Below, in pieces: positions 60,496-64,000 of a stretch of DNA of 64,000 bases. The DNA is taken from assembly GCF_001654925.1 (NCBI RefSeq), contig NZ_LXER01000006.1:652168-716167 (forward strand), given 5' to 3'. The notes under the pieces are model-generated. The model was not told the origin of the DNA. It did not search any database and saw nothing but the letters and a program-made list of their open reading frames with translations. Source of the DNA: Buttiauxella brennerae ATCC 51605 (GTDB lineage Bacteria; Pseudomonadota; Gammaproteobacteria; Enterobacterales; Enterobacteriaceae). The stretch's first letter is position 1. Every line of letters begins with the position of its first letter. The position numbers and the translations under genes were made by a program.

Positions 60496-60553
60496 GTTTT
60501 GGTTTACTTTTCTTTACGCCATTTGACCTGAGTTCACAGTTGGGGTGTCAGTA

Positions 60554-61387
60554 ATGTTTGTCCCGTTTCTCATTATGTTACGCGAAGGCCTGGAAGCCGC
60601 GCTGATTGTTAGTCTGATTGCCAGCTATCTAAAGCGCACTCAACGTGGCCAGTGGATTGGCGTGATGTGGATTGGTGTGGTGGCGGCGGCGGCACTTTGC
60701 CTGGGCCTGGGGATCTTCATTAATGAAACCACTGGCGAATTTCCGCAAAAAGAGCAGGAACTGTTTGAAGGCATCGTGGCGGTTATCGCCGTATTCATCC
60801 TGACCTGGATGGTGTTCTGGATGCGCAAAGTGTCGCGCAACGTGAAAGGCCAGCTAGAGCAGAAGGTAGATGAAGCGCTACACAGTAAAGGCAACCATGG
60901 CTGGGCGCTGATTTTGATGGTGTTCTTTGCGGTCGCCCGTGAAGGCCTCGAATCCGTATTCTTCTTGTTGGCCGCGTTTCAGCAGGATGTCGGCATTATG
61001 CCACCGCTTGGCGCCATGCTCGGCCTGGGGACCGCCATTGTGCTTGGCTTCCTTATTTATTGGGGCGGTATCCGCCTGAACCTCGCCATCTTCTTCAAAT
61101 GGACCAGCCTGTTTATTTTGCTGGTGGCAGCAGGGCTTGCGGCGGGGGCTGTGCGCGCATTCCACGAAGCGGGACTGTGGAACCATTTCCAGGATATCGC
61201 GTTTGATCTCAGTAATGTGCTTTCTACGCACTCCCTGACCGGTACGCTGCTCGAAGGTATTTTTGGATACCAGGAAGCGCCGAGCGTCAGCGAAGTGGCG
61301 ATGTACTTTATTTACCTGATCCCGGCGTTGGTGCTGTTCTTTATGCCACCGCGTTTGAGTGCTCAGGCGACAAATAACGTTCGTTAA
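60554..61387 (+). CDS. efeU: Ferrous iron permease EfeU
   Basis: A 277-residue inner-membrane protein of the OFeT/Ftr1 family with seven helices. The two iron-transport motifs REGLE lie in LREGLEAALIVSLI (about residue 9) and AREGLESVFFLL (about residue 120). The reading frame is complete, unlike E. coli K-12 in which efeU is disrupted by a frameshift. The ATG at 60554 gives MFVPFLIMLREGLE as in other EfeU proteins; GTG at 60545 is an unlikely alternative. It is first in efeUOB, under the Fur box. Confidence 0.96.
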   Translation: MFVPFLIMLREGLEAALIVSLIASYLKRTQRGQWIGVMWIGVVAAAALCLGLGIFINETTGEFPQKEQELFEGIVAVIAVFILTWMVFWMRKVSRNVKGQLEQKVDEALHSKGNHGWALILMVFFAVAREGLESVFFLLAAFQQDVGIMPPLGAMLGLGTAIVLGFLIYWGGIRLNLAIFFKWTSLFILLVAAGLAAGAVRAFHEAGLWNHFQDIAFDLSNVLSTHSLTGTLLEGIFGYQEAPSVSEVAMYFIYLIPALVLFFMPPRLSAQATNNVR

Positions 61388-61449
61388 ATATCTTGCGGCA
61401 GATTATCGCCACTTAGTTACAACATACTCTTGTTTTATAGGGATTGGTC

Positions 61450-62574
61450 ATGACTACACATTTTCGCCGTAAAGCCTTGCATGCTGCGCTGTTTGCGTTT
61501 GCTTCTTCTGCCTTTGCCGTTCAGGCGGCGGATGTTCCGCAGGTAAAAGTCACTGTCACAGATAAACAGTGCGAACCGATGAACATTACGGTTAACGCCG
61601 GTAAAACGCAGTTTATTGTTCAGAACAACAGCCAGAAAGCACTGGAGTGGGAAATCCTCAAAGGTGTAATGGTGGTTGAAGAACGCGAAAACATCGCACC
61701 CGGTTTTTCGCAGAAAATGACCGCCAATTTGCAAGCAGGCGAATATGACATGACTTGCGGCCTGCTCAGCAACCCTAAGGGCAAACTTATCGTTAAAGCC
61801 GTGGGCGACCAGGCTGCACCGAAGAATGACCTGATGGCGTTGACCGGGCCAATCACAGAATACAAAGCGTATGTTACGGCACAAGTTGTCGAGCTGGTGA
61901 AAGGCACTAAAGCCTTTACTGACGCGGTAAAAGCAGGCGATATCGAAAAAGCGAAATCCCTGTACGCGCCGACTCGCCAGTATTACGAGCGTATTGAACC
62001 GATTGCGGAACTGTTCTCTGACCTCGACGGCAGCATTGATGCTCGTGAAGATGACTACGAACAGAAAGCGAACGATCCGAAATTCACCGGCTTCCACCGT
62101 CTGGAAAAAGCACTGTTTGGTGATAACTCCACTAAAGGCATGGAAAAATATGCCGTTCAGCTGAACAGCGATGTGCTGGATCTGCAAACGCGCATTTCTG
62201 AACTGGCATTCCCACCAAGTAAAGTAGTTGGCGGCGCTGCGGGTCTGATTGAAGAAGTAGCAGCCAGCAAAATCAGTGGTGAAGAAGACCGTTACAGCCA
62301 CACTGACCTGTGGGACTTCCAGGCAAACGTAGATGGTGCACAGAAAATCGTTAACTTGTTGCGCCCACTGCTGACCAAAGACAATGCGCCATTGCTGGCG
62401 AAAGTGGATGCGAACTTCAAGAAAGTCGACACTATTCTGGCAAAATATCGCACTAAAGATGGCTTTGAGACTTACGACAAACTGACTGATGCTGACCGTA
62501 ATGCGCTGAAAGGTCCGGTAACTGCGTTGGCTGAAGACTTGTCGCAATTGCGTGGCGTACTGGGTCTGGATTAG
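61450..62574 (+). CDS. efeO: Periplasmic iron-uptake protein EfeO
   Basis: A 374-residue periplasmic protein with a signal peptide ([26 protein letters not shown]). An N-terminal cupredoxin-like domain (about residues 27-125; [20 protein letters not shown], with metal ligands probably including the cysteine in [11 protein letters not shown]) is joined to a C-terminal M75/imelysin-type domain carrying the HxxE motif ([12 protein letters not shown]) and [18 protein letters not shown]. It passes iron to EfeU with EfeB. The start at 61450 follows TAGGGATTGGTC. Confidence 0.95.
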   Translation: MTTHFRRKALHAALFAFASSAFAVQAADVPQVKVTVTDKQCEPMNITVNAGKTQFIVQNNSQKALEWEILKGVMVVEERENIAPGFSQKMTANLQAGEYDMTCGLLSNPKGKLIVKAVGDQAAPKNDLMALTGPITEYKAYVTAQVVELVKGTKAFTDAVKAGDIEKAKSLYAPTRQYYERIEPIAELFSDLDGSIDAREDDYEQKANDPKFTGFHRLEKALFGDNSTKGMEKYAVQLNSDVLDLQTRISELAFPPSKVVGGAAGLIEEVAASKISGEEDRYSHTDLWDFQANVDGAQKIVNLLRPLLTKDNAPLLAKVDANFKKVDTILAKYRTKDGFETYDKLTDADRNALKGPVTALAEDLSQLRGVLGLD

Positions 62575-62593
62575 GTTTTCGGGATAACGTTTG

Positions 62594-63877
62594 ATGGATG
62601 AGAAAACCAAAGACGGCGGCCACCTTCCGGCGCGCCGTCGCTTACTGAAAGGTTTGGGTGCGCTCGGTGGTGCTTTTGCCGTTGTGGGTGGTTGCCCGGT
62701 GGCGCATGCGGCAAAACAGGAGACTTCGCCTGGGACATTACCGCCTGATGCGCGCATGGAAAAACAGCCGTTTTACGGCGTGCACCAGGCGGGCGTATTG
62801 ACGCCACAACAAGCGGCAATGATGCTGGTGGCTTTTGATGTGCTGGCAAGTGACAAAGCTGACCTTGAGCGCTTGTTCAAGTTGCTGACCGCGCGGTTTG
62901 ATTTCCTGACCACTGGCGGCCCGGCTCCCGATACACCAAACCCGCGAATGCCACCGATGGACTCGGGCATTCTGGGGGCAGTTATCTACCCGGACAACCT
63001 GACGATTACGCTGTCAGCGGGAACATCGCTGTTCGACGATCGTTTTGGCCTGAAAGGGCAAATGCCCAAAAAGCTGCAAAAAATGGAACGCTTTGCGAAT
63101 GACTCGCTGGATGCCAGCTTGTGCCATGGGGATTTGCTCATTCAGATTTGCGCGAATACTGCGGATACGGTTATCCATGCGCTGCGCGATATCATCAAGC
63201 ACACGCCAGATTTATTGAGCGTGCGCTGGAAGCGCGAAGGGTTTATCTCTAACCACGCAGCGCGCAGTCGCGGTAAAGAGACGCCAATCAACCTGCTTGG
63301 TTTTAAAGATGGCACCGCAAACCCGGACAGCAGCAACCAACCGCTGATGGATGAAGTGGTTTGGGTGACCGGAAATCAACAGGAACCCGCATGGGCCGTC
63401 GGCGGCAGTTATCAGGCGGTGCGTATCATTCAGTTCCATGTTGAGTCCTGGGACCGAACGCCGCTTAAAGAGCAGCAAACAATATTTGGCCGTGATAAGC
63501 ACAGTGGTGCGCCACTGGGTATGAAGAACGAGCATGATGAACCCGATTACGCCGCCGATCCGGACGGTAATGTGATTGCGCTCGATGCTCATATTCGCCT
63601 CGCAAACCCACGGACTAAAGAGACGCAATCCAATCTGATGATGCGCCGCGGCTACAGTTATTCGCTTGGTGTGTCCAAATCGGGCCAGTTGGACATGGGG
63701 TTACTGTTTGTTTGCTTCCAGCATGATCTTGAGAAAGGTTTTCTGGCGGTGCAGCAACGTCTTAACGGCGAAGCGCTGGAAGAGTACGTGAAGCCGATTG
63801 GCGGTGGGTATTTCTTCACGCTGCCGGGTGCTCGGGATAAGCAGCATTATTTAGGGCAGGGGCTGATTGAGGCGTAG
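62594..63877 (+). CDS. efeB: Heme-containing peroxidase/deferrochelatase EfeB
   Basis: A 427-residue dye-decolourising (DyP-type) peroxidase. The Tat signal is [21 protein letters not shown] followed by CPVAHA. The DyP signature GFKDGTANP (with the distal aspartate) and the later [22 protein letters not shown] block (here [19 protein letters not shown]) are present; the proximal heme histidine should lie in [11 protein letters not shown]. It is exported folded by Tat and works with EfeUO; it also can release iron from heme. The start at 62594 follows a weak site. A dispersed repeat follows the gene. Confidence 0.95.
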   Translation: MDEKTKDGGHLPARRRLLKGLGALGGAFAVVGGCPVAHAAKQETSPGTLPPDARMEKQPFYGVHQAGVLTPQQAAMMLVAFDVLASDKADLERLFKLLTARFDFLTTGGPAPDTPNPRMPPMDSGILGAVIYPDNLTITLSAGTSLFDDRFGLKGQMPKKLQKMERFANDSLDASLCHGDLLIQICANTADTVIHALRDIIKHTPDLLSVRWKREGFISNHAARSRGKETPINLLGFKDGTANPDSSNQPLMDEVVWVTGNQQEPAWAVGGSYQAVRIIQFHVESWDRTPLKEQQTIFGRDKHSGAPLGMKNEHDEPDYAADPDGNVIALDAHIRLANPRTKETQSNLMMRRGYSYSLGVSKSGQLDMGLLFVCFQHDLEKGFLAVQQRLNGEALEEYVKPIGGGYFFTLPGARDKQHYLGQGLIEA

Positions 63878-63897
63878 TTTATTGATGTCGAAACAAC

Positions 63898-63977
63898 CCT
63901 CATCCTAACCTTCTCCCTGAGGGAGAAGGGACTGTCCGGTTTTCTCCCTCTCCTGGGGGAGAGGGTTGGGGTGAGGG
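63898..63977. repeat. Dispersed palindromic repeat (CCCTCACCC type)
   Basis: Outer arms CCCTCATCCTAACC (63898-63911) and GGTTGGGGTGAGGG (63964-63977) pair with few mismatches. Two inner hairpins, CTTCTCCCTGAGGGAGAAG and CTCCCTCTCCTGGGGGAGAG-like, lie between them. This layout is common as an intergenic repeat in enterobacteria and related gammaproteobacteria. The window ends 23 bases further on. Confidence 0.75.
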
Positions 63978-64000
63978 CAATCCTTCCCCTGCTAATTTTT

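Noticed and set aside
61435..62757. A 440-codon reading frame on the minus strand
   Set aside because: It lies antisense to efeO and the start of efeB, whose plus-strand products are recognised proteins. The minus-strand product resembles no known family and has no good start context.

Overview
The window is chromosomal DNA of a member of the Enterobacteriaceae. Gene content and order follow the ompF-to-efeB part of the Escherichia coli map, and most proteins match their E. coli relatives in length to within a few residues. Protein divergence, an OmpA of 357 residues, an intact EfeU and several locus differences show that it is not E. coli K-12. Base composition looks near 50% G+C, which would fit a Buttiauxella-like genus, but that assignment is only a guess. 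I see no prophage, insertion sequence, CRISPR array or rRNA.

Layout. 1-6.4 kb: ompF 5' end, asnS, pncB, pepN. 6.5-10.7 kb: the ssuEADCB sulfonate operon on the minus strand. 11-22 kb: pyrD, zapC, ycbX, rlmKL, uup, pqiABC, rmf. 22-27 kb: an ERIC element, fabA, the lonP-like protease, matP, ompA and sulA. 27-37.6 kb: sxy, yccS-yccF, helD, mgsA, yccT, yccU, hspQ, rlmI, acyP, tusE, yccA. 37.8-43.8 kb is the variable part: an orphan OppA-like binding protein, two tandem serT tRNA genes, an MFS exporter divergent from a LysR regulator, and an SDR enzyme with an HxlR regulator. In E. coli the serT-agp interval carries hydrogenase, cytochrome bd-II, capsule and TMAO genes; none is present here. 44-54.5 kb: agp, yccJ-wrbA, ymdF, an EamA transporter, the rutABCDEFG pyrimidine operon with rutR, and a small secreted LprI-like protein. 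54.5-63.9 kb: divergent putA/putP and the efeUOB iron-uptake operon.

Regulatory signals can be read directly: a LexA box at sulA, FabR and FadR sites at fabA, a Fur box at efeU, four PutA operator hexamers between putA and putP, a RutR-like site, a PurR-like site and an initiation hairpin at pyrD, and three matching palindromes at the HxlR/SDR pair. Together the window covers nutrient salvage (sulfonates, pyrimidines, proline), envelope proteins (OmpF, OmpA, PqiABC), ribosome and tRNA modification, stress responses and iron uptake.

The window is largely conserved core genome. I found no clearly new multi-gene system. The best leads are the HxlR/SDR operator set, the duplicated and homogenised serT genes, the orphan OppA-like protein, and the compact serT-agp junction.
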